64,000 nucleotides of DNA from Acinetobacter sp. HY1485 (GCF_027568475.1 NZ_JANKZG010000004.1:186001-250000), one strand, 5' to 3'; positions 19,913 through 27,662 are shown, counted from the stretch's first letter. A program made the numbers and translations. Notes: generated by a model not told the origin, from the sequence alone.

Positions 19913-19943
19913 AAAATGCCCCGTGTGGTTAACGGGGACTTTT
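19911..19943. terminator. Hairpin after leuB, usable on both strands
   Basis: CCCCGT (19919-19924) pairs with ACGGGG (19932-19937). On the plus strand it is followed by ACTTTT, a modest terminator for leuB. On the minus strand it is followed by CATTTTTT, a better terminator for the candidate sRNA. Confidence 0.7.
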
Positions 19944-20064
19944 GCCTCTCGCATTGTGGGAGGTCTTACTCTTTCTTTGCGTTACTATGAAGAATCATCC
20001 TCTGTAAGGTTTAAAGAAAGTATAGTAACGCCCCTCTAGAGCAGCTTACTTAATGCTTCAGCTT
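19911..20064 (-). ncRNA. Candidate small RNA between infA and leuB
   Basis: A perfect -10 TATAAT on the minus strand (20076-20071) lies between infA and the leuB 3' end; the -35 is weak and overlaps the infA terminator stem. About 150 bases downstream is a hairpin CCCCGT/ACGGGG (19919-19937) followed by CA and six T (19911-19916), a terminator for this strand. In between, GCGTTACTAT pairs with ATAGTAACGC (20022-20031 and 19979-19988, 10 bp) and CTTTCTTT pairs with AAAGAAAG (20013-20020 and 19971-19978) in a crossing order. No ORF fits. I do not recognise the family. The strand is inferred from promoter and T-tract. Confidence 0.5.
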
Positions 20065-20085
20065 GCTTTTATTATAGCCCAAAAA

Positions 20086-20117
20086 CAAAAAAAGCCACTT
20101 CATACAGTGGCTTTTTT
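20086..20117 (-). terminator. infA Rho-independent terminator
   Basis: AGCCACT (20093-20099) and AGTGGCT (20106-20112) form the stem with loop TCATAC. The A-run at about 20084-20093 gives a long U-tract on the minus strand, just past the infA stop codon. A T-run on the other side makes it bidirectional. Confidence 0.9.
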
Positions 20118-20131
20118 GCTTCGACTAATAC

Positions 20132-20353
20132 TTAGCGTGCACGGTAAGTAATACGACCTTTTGTTAAGTCGTATGGAGTCATTTCAACTTTCACATTATC
20201 GCCAGTTAAAATACGGATATAGTGTTTACGCATTTTACCAGAAATGTGAGCAATGACTTCGTGACCATTTTCTAAACGTACACGAAACATAGTGTTAGGA
20301 AGCGTTTCGGTGACAACGCCTTCGAACTCAATTAGTTCCTCTTTATTGGCCAT
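20132..20353 (-). CDS. infA: Translation initiation factor IF-1
   Basis: 73-aa OB-fold protein that occupies the ribosomal A site during initiation. The sequence starts [20 protein letters not shown] and carries the IF-1 hallmark [20 protein letters not shown]. Length and motifs are exact for bacterial IF-1. It is transcribed alone, with its own terminator, between the leu operon and truA. Confidence 0.98.
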   Translation of the reverse strand: MANKEELIEFEGVVTETLPNTMFRVRLENGHEVIAHISGKMRKHYIRILTGDNVKVEMTPYDLTKGRITYRAR

Positions 20354-20462
20354 AGCCTACCTAAATAATATAAAATCAGAAGGTGCAAATTATATACAGA
20401 ACAAACTAGAAAAACAAGATAACGGCTAGGTTCAACTGTTTTCAAATATAGCAGTCAGTTGT

Positions 20463-21260
20463 TTAGTTTGGCCAATTGAGCCATTGTGGACCTAGCATAA
20501 TTTGGGGTAAATCAAATTGTGTTGGGTAATAGGCTTGAATAAAGTAAAGCCCATCTGCAGGTGCTGTAACGCCTGCGGCTTTACGGTCTTGTGCTGCAAA
20601 AATAGCATCAATATGCTCGACATCGTATTTTGCTTGTCCCACTTCTAACAGACAGCCCACAATATTACGCACCATATGGTGTAAAAAACCATCAGCCTGA
20701 ATATCTAGAATTAAAAAAGCACCATGTTGAGTGAGCGTACAATGACTAACAGTACGGACAGGTTGATTGGATTGACATGCTGCCGCTCGGAAACTTTCAA
20801 AGTTATGTGTGCCTTCAAATTTTTTAGCGGCTTGTTGCATCTTAAGAATATCAAGTGAGTGGTAAATATGCGTTACTTGTTTGTGTAATAATGCAGGGCG
20901 AGCAGGCGCGTTATAGATTACATAGCGATAGCGCCTAGCTGTGGCTTTAAAACGTGCATGAAAATCATCATCCATACGTTTAATCCACTGTATTGAAATA
21001 TCAGAGGGCAGTTGGCTGTTACAGCCCATCAACCAACCACGGTCTGTACGCTCTGCGTCGCTATCAAAATGTGCCACCATATTGGTTGCATGTACACCTG
21101 CATCGGTACGTCCTGCGCCATGCAAGTCAACACGATGATTGGCAACTTTACTTAAAATGGTCTCTAAAGTTTCTTGTACACTGACCACACCCGCTTGTTG
21201 AGTTTGCCATCCTCGATAATTTGTTCCACAAAACTCAATCCCAACAGCGTAGCGTTGCAT
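20463..21260 (-). CDS. truA: tRNA pseudouridine(38-40) synthase TruA
   Basis: Modifies uridines 38-40 in the anticodon arm of tRNAs. From ATG 21260 the product is 265 aa; GTG 21266 in frame adds two residues and is part of the GAGGTG ribosome site. The catalytic aspartate is in GAGRTDAGVHA (D53). C-terminal DGFLHHMVRNIVG is conserved in TruA. It follows the asparaginase and FimV genes on the same strand; fimV-truA neighbourhoods are typical of Pseudomonadales. Confidence 0.96.
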   Translation of the reverse strand: MQRYAVGIEFCGTNYRGWQTQQAGVVSVQETLETILSKVANHRVDLHGAGRTDAGVHATNMVAHFDSDAERTDRGWLMGCNSQLPSDISIQWIKRMDDDFHARFKATARRYRYVIYNAPARPALLHKQVTHIYHSLDILKMQQAAKKFEGTHNFESFRAAACQSNQPVRTVSHCTLTQHGAFLILDIQADGFLHHMVRNIVGCLLEVGQAKYDVEHIDAIFAAQDRKAAGVTAPADGLYFIQAYYPTQFDLPQIMLGPQWLNWPN

Positions 21261-21272
21261 ACTCACCTCAAA

Positions 21273-22220
21273 TTAAACAAAATCAGACCAATGGGTATAC
21301 CATTGTTCGGCATGTTCGTATTGTAAATATAATTGTAAAATTTTGGCATATAAATCAGCATGTCCAAGCGTATCTGTTGTGATAATTTGTGCATCTTTTA
21401 CCCATGCACTCACAGCATAACGTTGATCGATACCGCCAAATGTCACTTGAGTGGTTAAAATAGGCAAACAATTATGATGTTTAAGCTGTTGCAAAATGTG
21501 AGTGATTGCTGTGTTGGTCACTAAATTGCCTGTACCAAATCCTTGTAATATGAGGAAGTGTGGCGGTGCAGTAATAAAAGCATTCAGATTTTGTTCTAAT
21601 TGTTCTAAGCCGATCGGTTGCATCATTAAATTAGCAATATTTAATGATTTACTACGGGCAATATCATGATCTGTAATAGTCTGCGTTTGATCAAACGCGA
21701 TGATTTCTTGAGTACTTAGACCTGAAAATGCATCAAGCTCTGTGGTGTGTACTTTGAGTGCTGTACGCCCATGAAAGAGCTGTTGGTGAAATGCTAAGTA
21801 AACACCTTTATTGATCTGTTTAATTTGTTGTATTGCAAAATTAAGGTTGTCTTGTGCATCTGTAAAATCGCGGACAGCAGTACCTTGCGTGTTGAGGAGT
21901 GGATATTGGCTACCTGTAATAATGACACGACAAGATTGTGCTAAAAAGCGTGCAAGTACGGCACTGGCATAACTTAAAGTATCTGTACCATGAATGACAA
22001 TAAAGTCATCGTAATCTTTTTGTTTTTCTTGAATAAATTGAACGAGCTGAAGCCAATCTGTGGCGGTATATGAGCTACTGTCTTTAATGCTAGGGGCTGC
22101 AAAACAATCACATGTATCTGAGTTTAAATGCGGTAAAAATTGATGTTCGGGCATTGGGCTTAAAGGCTCGCCAACGCAGCCAAATGTACCACCCATATAA
22201 ATTAAAGCAATATTAGACAT
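21273..22220 (-). CDS. L-asparaginase family protein
   Basis: Hydrolyses asparagine to aspartate and ammonia. 315 aa from ATG 22220 (MSNIALIYMGGTFG); an upstream TTG would add six residues. The two catalytic threonine motifs are visible: GGTFG near residue 12 and the HGTDTLSYASAVL block near 95. No signal peptide, so a cytoplasmic (type I-like) enzyme is likely. C-terminus is shorter and more divergent than E. coli AnsA/AnsB. Lies between fimV and truA on the same strand with 48 and 12-base gaps, so likely in one operon. Confidence 0.82.
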   Translation of the reverse strand: MSNIALIYMGGTFGCVGEPLSPMPEHQFLPHLNSDTCDCFAAPSIKDSSSYTATDWLQLVQFIQEKQKDYDDFIVIHGTDTLSYASAVLARFLAQSCRVIITGSQYPLLNTQGTAVRDFTDAQDNLNFAIQQIKQINKGVYLAFHQQLFHGRTALKVHTTELDAFSGLSTQEIIAFDQTQTITDHDIARSKSLNIANLMMQPIGLEQLEQNLNAFITAPPHFLILQGFGTGNLVTNTAITHILQQLKHHNCLPILTTQVTFGGIDQRYAVSAWVKDAQIITTDTLGHADLYAKILQLYLQYEHAEQWYTHWSDFV

Positions 22221-22268
22221 AATAAAAAAAGCAGCCAAATGTGACTGCTTATGTTAAAACGATATGAC

Positions 22269-23801
22269 TTAAGATGCTATTTTATTCAGCAAGTTTTTTG
22301 CACGATTTTGTTGTTGTTCATTAAAACTCGTTTGAGTTAAAAGCACTTTAGCAGATTCACTAGCACCAAGTTTAATGTATTGTTCTGCAAGGTCCAAATC
22401 AAGTTCGTGTTCATTTAGATTTTTTAATTCAGGGAATTCGTTTAAAAGTGGATCTGAAGCTTTTTCTACTTCAGGCTCAGTTGATAAGCTAAAATCTAAT
22501 TCATGTGTACTGTCAGCTTTTTTCTCTTCTTTAGGCTGTTCCGCTTTTGGTTCAGGCGAAAAGCTAAAATCTAATTCGTGCGTATCGTCAGCTTTTTTCT
22601 CTTCTTTAGGCTGTTCTGCTTTTGGTTCAGGCGCGAAGCTAAAGTCTAGTTCATGAACATCATCAGGCTTTTTCTCTTCTTTGGGTTGTTCCGCTTTTGG
22701 TTCAGGCGAGAAGCTAAAGTCTAATTCGTGAGCATCATCAGGCTTTTTCTCTTCTTTAGGTTGTTCTGCTTTTGGTTCAGGCGCGAAGCTAAAGTCTAAT
22801 TCGTGAGGATCATCAGGCTTTTTCTCTTCTTTAGGCTGTTCCGCTTTTGGTTCAGGCGCGAAGCTAAAGTCTAGTTCATGGGTATCATCAGGCTTTTTCT
22901 CTTCTTTAGGCTGTTCCGCTTTTGGCTCAGGCGAGAAATTAAAGTCTAGTTCATGAGCATCATCAGGCTTTTTCTCTTCTTTAGGCTGTTCCGCTTTTGG
23001 CTCAGGTGAGAAATTAAAGTCTAGTTCATGGGTATCATCAGGCTTTTTCTCTTCTTCAGGCTGTTCCGCTTTTGATTCAGGCGAAAAGCTAAAATCTAAT
23101 TCGTGTGTATCGTCAGTTTTCTTTTCTTCTTTTGGTATTTCAGGTGTAGAGATTGATTTTTGCTCTTTCCCAAAATCTAAGCTATTGGAATTTTGCTCAA
23201 TTTTAGATTCTTCTAAAATTGAATTAAATGCATCATCACGATTTGACTTTAGTTGATCAAATGCATTGTTATCAGATGATTTAGGCGTTGGTTTTGATTC
23301 TTCTTGCTTTAACTCATTTAGTTGGACAGGCGTATATTGAATACCATCACTTGGTGCTTTACGTTCTTTTTCTTTAATTTTTTGTTCAAGTTCTAATTTA
23401 ATATCATGTAGTTGCAGTGCTTTAAGATGATTAAGTAATTGATTAATTGCAAACTCATCATTTTGTTGTTGATGAATATCTAATAGCAAAAAGTATAAAT
23501 CATGTTGTTTATTATTTTCGTTTAATGCTTGGTTAATCAACGCTTCTGCAGCAGAGAAGTTTTGTTGTTGAATGAGGTTCTCAATCTGACGACGTAAAGC
23601 AGGTTCAATTTCTTTGCTTTCAACAACAACTTCTTTTTTAGGTTGCTCAGATACAGGTTTTGTTGCCTTTTTAGTTGTCTTAGTTGCAACAGTTTTTTTG
23701 GCTGTTTTTTTAGGCTGTTCATCGGTTTTGCTAGATTCACGTTTTTTGAGAATCACTGCTACGACTAACAAGAGAACAAAGGGAAGAATGTAGAGCAACA
23801 T
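22269..23801 (-). CDS. FimV/HubP C-terminal half: TM segment, 25-aa repeats, FimV C-terminal motif
   Basis: 510 aa. Residues 1-18 are a membrane segment (MLLYILPFVLLLVVAVIL), followed by a Lys-rich linker, a TPR-like helical stretch at about 65-150, then nine near-identical 25-residue acidic repeats (core HELDFSFSPEPKAEQPK). The C-terminus NEHELDLDLAEQYIKLGA resembles the conserved FimV C-terminal domain. In Pseudomonas this is one polypeptide with the LysM half; here it is a separate gene 45 bases after that half. Polar landmark proteins organise type IV pili and chromosome poles. CAGGA nine bases before ATG supports an independent start. Confidence 0.8.
   Translation of the reverse strand: MLLYILPFVLLLVVAVILKKRESSKTDEQPKKTAKKTVATKTTKKATKPVSEQPKKEVVVESKEIEPALRRQIENLIQQQNFSAAEALINQALNENNKQHDLYFLLLDIHQQQNDEFAINQLLNHLKALQLHDIKLELEQKIKEKERKAPSDGIQYTPVQLNELKQEESKPTPKSSDNNAFDQLKSNRDDAFNSILEESKIEQNSNSLDFGKEQKSISTPEIPKEEKKTDDTHELDFSFSPESKAEQPEEEKKPDDTHELDFNFSPEPKAEQPKEEKKPDDAHELDFNFSPEPKAEQPKEEKKPDDTHELDFSFAPEPKAEQPKEEKKPDDPHELDFSFAPEPKAEQPKEEKKPDDAHELDFSFSPEPKAEQPKEEKKPDDVHELDFSFAPEPKAEQPKEEKKADDTHELDFSFSPEPKAEQPKEEKKADSTHELDFSLSTEPEVEKASDPLLNEFPELKNLNEHELDLDLAEQYIKLGASESAKVLLTQTSFNEQQQNRAKNLLNKIAS
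22455..23129 (-). repeat. Nine tandem 75-bp repeats inside the FimV C-terminal gene
   Basis: The coding sequence between 22455 and 23129 is nine consecutive units of 25 codons (EEKKPDDTHELDF then SFSPEPKAEQPK with small variations). Units 2-8 differ mostly at the residue before HELDF and at N/S and S/A positions. Unit 9 is diverged. The 675-bp length is exactly 9 x 75, so copy changes stay in frame. Confidence 0.95.
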
Positions 23802-23846
23802 ATTTTAATCCTGTGTTGTGTTGACAAGGAACAAACGTGAAATAGG

Positions 23847-25016
23847 TTAAAGCGGTTTCTTTTTACTATTTTGCTCTTTCAGTTTTTGCTGAAGGCGAGC
23901 AAGTTTAGAATTAAGTAGCTCAATTTTAAGCTCTTTTTGCTTTAAATTTTGATCAAGGTCTGTAACATTTTTTTGAAGTGTTACGGTATTTTGCTGTGCA
24001 TGTCCTAGTTTCTTAGAAAGTTCAGAAGATGCAATACCACTTTTATCATTTTTACCTCCTACAAGCGTCATTTCTGCTTGATTAAGACGATATTTAGTAG
24101 TTTGTGCATGCGGTCCCTTTACCTTAGATAGTTTAGGTTTTGCAGCAGGTGCTTGAGTAAGATTTGTATTTAGTGTAACACCTTGTCGTAAGCGATTCAC
24201 GTTTCCATCAACAAAGGCATGTTGGTTGAGGTCTTTTAATTCACGCATAACCTGTGCGAATGGACGACGCGTCTGTTCAGAAATTCTAGATGCAATTGAC
24301 CATAAAGAATCTTGGTTTTTGACAATGTAATGATTTAACATCGCTTTTTCAGTAACTTTTTTGACAGCTTTGGTTTTTTCTTTATGATTTGTTGCTGATG
24401 TTGCTGATGTTGCTGATGTTGCTGATGTTGCTGATGTTGCTGATGTTGCTGATGTTGCTGATGTTGCTGATGTTGCTGATGTTGCTGATGTTGCTGATGT
24501 TGCTGATGTTGCTGATAGTGTATTGTATTGCTGACTTTGAGGTAAATTTAGTGCAATTTCTTTTTCTTCATTAATTTTTTGTGGTATCAGGGGCTGTTCA
24601 TCCTGATGAACTTTTACTTTATATGTTGGTACTGTTGTAGATAGCGACTGATGAATTTGTTGTAAATGTACAGCATCACCATCTTGAATTTTTAAAACAA
24701 GATTAATATTTTTTTCTATGATAGGGCGTGAGGAAGTAACAACGATTACACCACTTTGGTCATCTGTTTTTCGCACAAAAAAATTCAGTTCACCTAAATT
24801 GCGAGAAGGTGAAACGCCAATTTGAACTAGCTCATCATCACTTGCAGTGTTAGCAGAGAGAGTCGCATTATTACTCGCACCGCTATATGGTATTTCTACA
24901 TAGAGAAGTTGATCTTGGGCAGATTGAATATCAGGCTGACTAAAAGTAAGAGCATTGCCCCATTGAGATGCACACAACAACAATAAAGCTGCAGAAAGTT
25001 TATTATATGTAATCAT
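23847..25016 (-). CDS. FimV/HubP N-terminal half: LysM periplasmic protein
   Basis: From ATG 25016 (MITYNKLSAALLLLCASQWG) the product is 389 aa with a signal peptide cleaved near NALTFSQ. The FimV N-terminal domain follows (SQPDIQSAQDQLLYVEIPYSG). A run of 14 Ser-Ala-Thr triplets lies about residues 168-209. A LysM peptidoglycan-binding domain follows (HYIVKNQDSLWSIASRIS). The C-terminus is a coiled coil (LQKNVTDLDQNLKQKELKIE). It stops with PL* before any transmembrane segment; the TM and cytoplasmic parts are in the next gene. An ORF start further up (25079) would put extra hydrophobic sequence before the signal peptide and is less likely. Confidence 0.8.
   Translation of the reverse strand: MITYNKLSAALLLLCASQWGNALTFSQPDIQSAQDQLLYVEIPYSGASNNATLSANTASDDELVQIGVSPSRNLGELNFFVRKTDDQSGVIVVTSSRPIIEKNINLVLKIQDGDAVHLQQIHQSLSTTVPTYKVKVHQDEQPLIPQKINEEKEIALNLPQSQQYNTLSATSATSATSATSATSATSATSATSATSATSATSATSATSATNHKEKTKAVKKVTEKAMLNHYIVKNQDSLWSIASRISEQTRRPFAQVMRELKDLNQHAFVDGNVNRLRQGVTLNTNLTQAPAAKPKLSKVKGPHAQTTKYRLNQAEMTLVGGKNDKSGIASSELSKKLGHAQQNTVTLQKNVTDLDQNLKQKELKIELLNSKLARLQQKLKEQNSKKKPL
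24390..24516 (-). repeat. Fourteen tandem 9-bp repeats (Ser-Ala-Thr)
   Basis: The unit GTTGCTGAT (plus strand) is repeated 14 times without change from 24391 to 24516; read on the minus strand it encodes SAT repeated. Perfect identity suggests recent expansion by slippage. Being a multiple of three, copy changes alter only linker length. Confidence 0.97.
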
Positions 25017-25096
25017 TCTTACTAACTTAAAAAAACAAAAAAAGATTCCCCAGCTATAATGTAGCGATATGATCATCAATTGTAAAATGATTATAC

Positions 25097-25122
25097 AAAA
25101 AAGCCGACCAGACGAGGTCGAC
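25097..25122 (-). terminator. asd Rho-independent terminator
   Basis: GCCGACC (25103-25109) pairs with GGTCGAC (25116-25122), one G-U, loop AGACGA, followed on the minus strand by a U-tract from the A-run at 25097-25102. It separates asd from the fimV-like genes. Confidence 0.85.
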
Positions 25123-25142
25123 TTTCTTTAATTGGCTATAAA

Positions 25143-26258
25143 TTAAGCTTTATAATCAATTAAAATACGGAGCATACGGCGTAATGGTTCTGCTGCACCC
25201 CATAAAAGTTGATCGCCTACGGTAAATGCACCAAGGTATTCTTTACCCATATTCATTTTACGTAAACGACCCACAGGTACAGATAGTGTTCCTGTCACTG
25301 CCACAGGTGTCAGCTCATTCATAGAGGCTTCACGCGTGTTAGGCACTACTTTTGCCCACTCATTTGATTGACGAATAATATCCTCAATTTCATTCAGTGG
25401 TACATCTTTACGTAGTTTAATGGTAAGCGCTTGAGAATGACAACGCATTGCACCAATACGTACACAATGTCCATCAATTGGAATGATATGTGAACGATCT
25501 AAAATTTTATTTGTTTCTGCTTGTCCTTTCCACTCTTCTTTAGACTGCCCATTTTCAAGTTGTTTATCGATGTATGGAATCAAAGAGCCTGCAAGTGGTA
25601 CGCCAAAATGTTCTTTTGGAAATTGGTCGCCACGTTGTAATGCTGCAACTTGACGATCAATGTCTAAAATTGCAGATTTAGGGTCATTTAATAGGTCTTG
25701 GGTATTATTGTATAAGTAGCCCATACCTGATAATAATTCACGCATGTTTTGCGCACCAGAACCTGAAGCTGCTTGATAGGTCATTGCGCTCATCCATTCC
25801 ACAAGATTGTGTTTGAATAAACCACCTAGTCCCATTAGCATCAACGATACTGTACAGTTACCACCTGTGAAGGTTTTAGTGCCATTTACAAGGGCATTTT
25901 GAATCACATCTGCGTTTACAGGATCAAGTACAATCACCGCGTCATCTGTCATACGTAGTGTTGATGCAGCATCAATCCAATAGCCTGCCCAACCTGTTTG
26001 TTTAAGCTTGCTATAAACAGCAGAGGTGTAATCGCCACCTTGGCAGGTAATAATGACATCCATCTGCTTCAGACTATTAATGTCTGTTGCATCCATAAGT
26101 GCTGGGGCAGTTTTACCGCCAAATGCAGGCGCTTCACCACCTGCGTTACTGGTAGAAAAATAAAATGGCTCGATGTGAGCAAAATCATTTTCTTCTACCA
26201 TACGTTGCATAAGAACGGAACCTACCATTCCACGCCAACCGACCAGACCTACTTTCAT
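25143..26258 (-). CDS. asd: Aspartate-semialdehyde dehydrogenase
   Basis: Reduces aspartyl phosphate to the semialdehyde, the branch point to lysine/diaminopimelate, methionine and threonine. 371 aa, the length of the gammaproteobacterial form. N-terminal [18 protein letters not shown] is the NADP-binding motif. The catalytic cysteine is in [14 protein letters not shown] near residue 135; a [14 protein letters not shown] histidine block is present. The promoter is at 26304-26331. asd-fimV-truA synteny is typical of Pseudomonadales. Confidence 0.97.
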   Translation of the reverse strand: MKVGLVGWRGMVGSVLMQRMVEENDFAHIEPFYFSTSNAGGEAPAFGGKTAPALMDATDINSLKQMDVIITCQGGDYTSAVYSKLKQTGWAGYWIDAASTLRMTDDAVIVLDPVNADVIQNALVNGTKTFTGGNCTVSLMLMGLGGLFKHNLVEWMSAMTYQAASGSGAQNMRELLSGMGYLYNNTQDLLNDPKSAILDIDRQVAALQRGDQFPKEHFGVPLAGSLIPYIDKQLENGQSKEEWKGQAETNKILDRSHIIPIDGHCVRIGAMRCHSQALTIKLRKDVPLNEIEDIIRQSNEWAKVVPNTREASMNELTPVAVTGTLSVPVGRLRKMNMGKEYLGAFTVGDQLLWGAAEPLRRMLRILIDYKA

Positions 26259-26303
26259 TGTCGCTTTGCCTCGGTGCTATGTTAAAAAATTAGACGATTT
26301 TTC

Positions 26304-26331
26304 AGTGTACCAAAAGTGCTTTTAACTGCAA
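26304..26331 (-). promoter_or_regulatory. Candidate asd promoter
   Basis: On the minus strand, -35 TTGCAG (26331-26326), 16-base spacer, -10 TACACT (26309-26304), about 45 bases before the asd start codon. Good match to sigma-70 elements. Confidence 0.6.
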
Positions 26332-26353
26332 GCAACAATTCGAGTTTTTTTGC

Positions 26354-26371
26354 TGTAAGTAAATGCTTACA
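26354..26371 (+). promoter_or_regulatory. GacA-type upstream activating sequence
   Basis: TGTAAGTAAATGCTTACA is a perfect TGTAAG-N6-CTTACA palindrome, the site through which the GacS/GacA two-component system activates rsm/csr sRNA genes in Pseudomonas and relatives. It lies about 57 bases upstream of the predicted start of the sRNA that follows. It is also upstream of asd on the other strand, but beyond that promoter. Confidence 0.8.
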
Positions 26372-26427
26372 TTAAAAACCGTAGATGACGACTTTTTTCA
26401 GAAAATCAAAAGGCCTATTCTAAACAC

Positions 26428-26597
26428 ATCAGCAAATGGAAGCGGGAATGGAGAGTCCCACTTATGGAAGACATAAGCTGATGGAGTTTGCATCATGGAA
26501 AAGATGCTTAGAACGGAGTTCACTAAAACAAAAAAATTGAAAACACAACCTCAAATTAGCCCGAGTCTAACAGGACGTTAGCTCGGGTTTAATTATT
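26428..26597 (+). ncRNA. RsmX/Y/Z-like (CsrB-type) regulatory sRNA
   Basis: No ORF, but eight GGA motifs, most in small hairpin loops as in CsrA/RsmA-titrating RNAs. Stems: GGGA/TCCC (26444-26459) with ATGGA in the loop; CTTATG/CATAAG (26461-26477); GCATC/GATGC (26490-26507) with loop ATGGAAAA; GAAC/GTTC around GGA (26511-26521). Unpaired ATGGA motifs lie at 26436-26440 and 26481-26485. A -10-like TATTCT (26416-26421) precedes it. It ends in a terminator at 26560-26601. The perfect GacA box upstream supports the call. Expected role: sequester RsmA/CsrA. About 170 nt. Start and end are estimates. Confidence 0.8.
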
Positions 26598-26601
26598 TTT
26601 T
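26560..26601 (+). terminator. Terminator of the Rsm-like sRNA
   Basis: CCCGAG-T-CTAAC (26560-26571) pairs with GTTAG-CTCGGG (26577-26587), an 11-bp stem with one bulge and loop AGGAC, followed by TTTAATTATTTTTT on the plus strand. The loop carries another GGA. It overlaps the 3' end of the convergent glycosyltransferase gene by a few bases. Confidence 0.85.
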
Positions 26602-27653
26602 GACATTAATAGTGTTTTGACACATATCTTCTAAACTAAAAGTATGTACAGGTGTAACATGAGGCAAATTTTGAATATGTTGTGTCAGCGTATTTAAAAG
26701 TTGAGTTTCATTATCAATTTCAACTAACCCTTCTGGATAAAGCTGATCCAATATTTCTGCAACACCACCGCGTTTCCAACCAATTACAGGCGTACCTACA
26801 GACAGTGCTTCTAAAGCGGTGCGTCCAAAAGTTTCGGCTTGGTTAGATAAAGACAATACAATGTTGCTAAACGCCAACCATTCACGAATATCTGATCGAT
26901 GCCCCACAAATGTAATTTGATCGACTAAATTTTTAGTTTGAATGGTCTGTTCGAGTTCGCTTAAATAGGCTTGTTTTTTAGAGTCTGCACCCCCTACAAC
27001 CACAGCATGAACATTTGGATAATGTTGTTTAAGTTGTGTCATCAGCTTAATGAGTGTTTCGTGTCCTTTTAAGCGTGTGATGCGTCCAGGTAAGCACACA
27101 ATAATTTTATCTTCTAATTGTGGGAAATCACTAAAAACTTGATTAAGCCATTGTGCAGAAGGTTGATAACCATGAGGAAATGCAGTGGGATCAATACCAC
27201 GATAAATTCTAATAATATCTTTTGGCGGACATTGCGGGTAGTTTTGATGGATATAGTCAACCACGCTATCAGAGACCGCAATCACTTTTTCTGCACGCGT
27301 CATAATCGCACTATAACGATTAACTGAATAAAACCCATGTACGGTACTGACAAGATGAGGTGGATGAGCGATGCCTTTTAAAGCAAAGTGCGTTAACCAT
27401 GCAGGAACACGCGAGCGAACATGAATCACATCAGGTTGATGTTTTAAAATAAGTTGGCGTAATGGGCGAATTTGCCACAAACTTGCCAACGATTTTTTAT
27501 GCACGGGTAAGGTTAAGTGCTGTGTACATTCAGCTTCTAATTCAGGGACTAAACGCCCACCGTTAGACACCACAATAGATTGATATCCTTGTGCAACTAA
27601 GGCACGTGCAATTTCTAACGTGCCACGCTACCACTGTTGAGTTCAGTTTTCAT
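26593..27653 (-). pseudogene. Glycosyltransferase (GT-B, family 4-like), frameshifted near its 5' end
   Basis: The main frame (26593-27573 and upward to about 27627) encodes a GT4-type transferase: HVRSRVPAWL, ITRLKGHETLIKLM, and the C-terminal ETFGRTALEALSVGTPVIGW with the sugar-nucleotide E-x7-E pattern. Translation from the natural ATG (27653) reads MKTELNSG, then leaves the frame and stops after four more codons. The body frame upstream begins RGTLEIARALVAQG directly after an in-frame TAG. Joining the two needs 7 extra bases. Without them only an internal GTG at 27573 could start a 326-aa product lacking the first nucleotide-fold strand. A sequencing error is possible. Confidence 0.75.
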
Positions 27654-27662
27654 GGTAAAATC

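Noticed and set aside
19970..20031. Classical H-type pseudoknot
   Set aside because: The crossing stems are real on paper, but the zero-length third loop over a 10-bp stem is sterically doubtful; mutually exclusive folds are as likely.
22375..22656. Plus-strand Ser-rich ORF
   Set aside because: Antisense shadow of the 75-bp repeats in the FimV C-terminal gene.
22455..23129. CRISPR-like tandem repeats
   Set aside because: Repeats are directly adjacent, coding, 75 bp and without unique spacers.
24389..24574. Plus-strand ORF made of Met-Leu-Leu repeats
   Set aside because: It is only the reverse reading of the 9-bp repeat array in the FimV N-terminal gene; low complexity, no ribosome site, no family.
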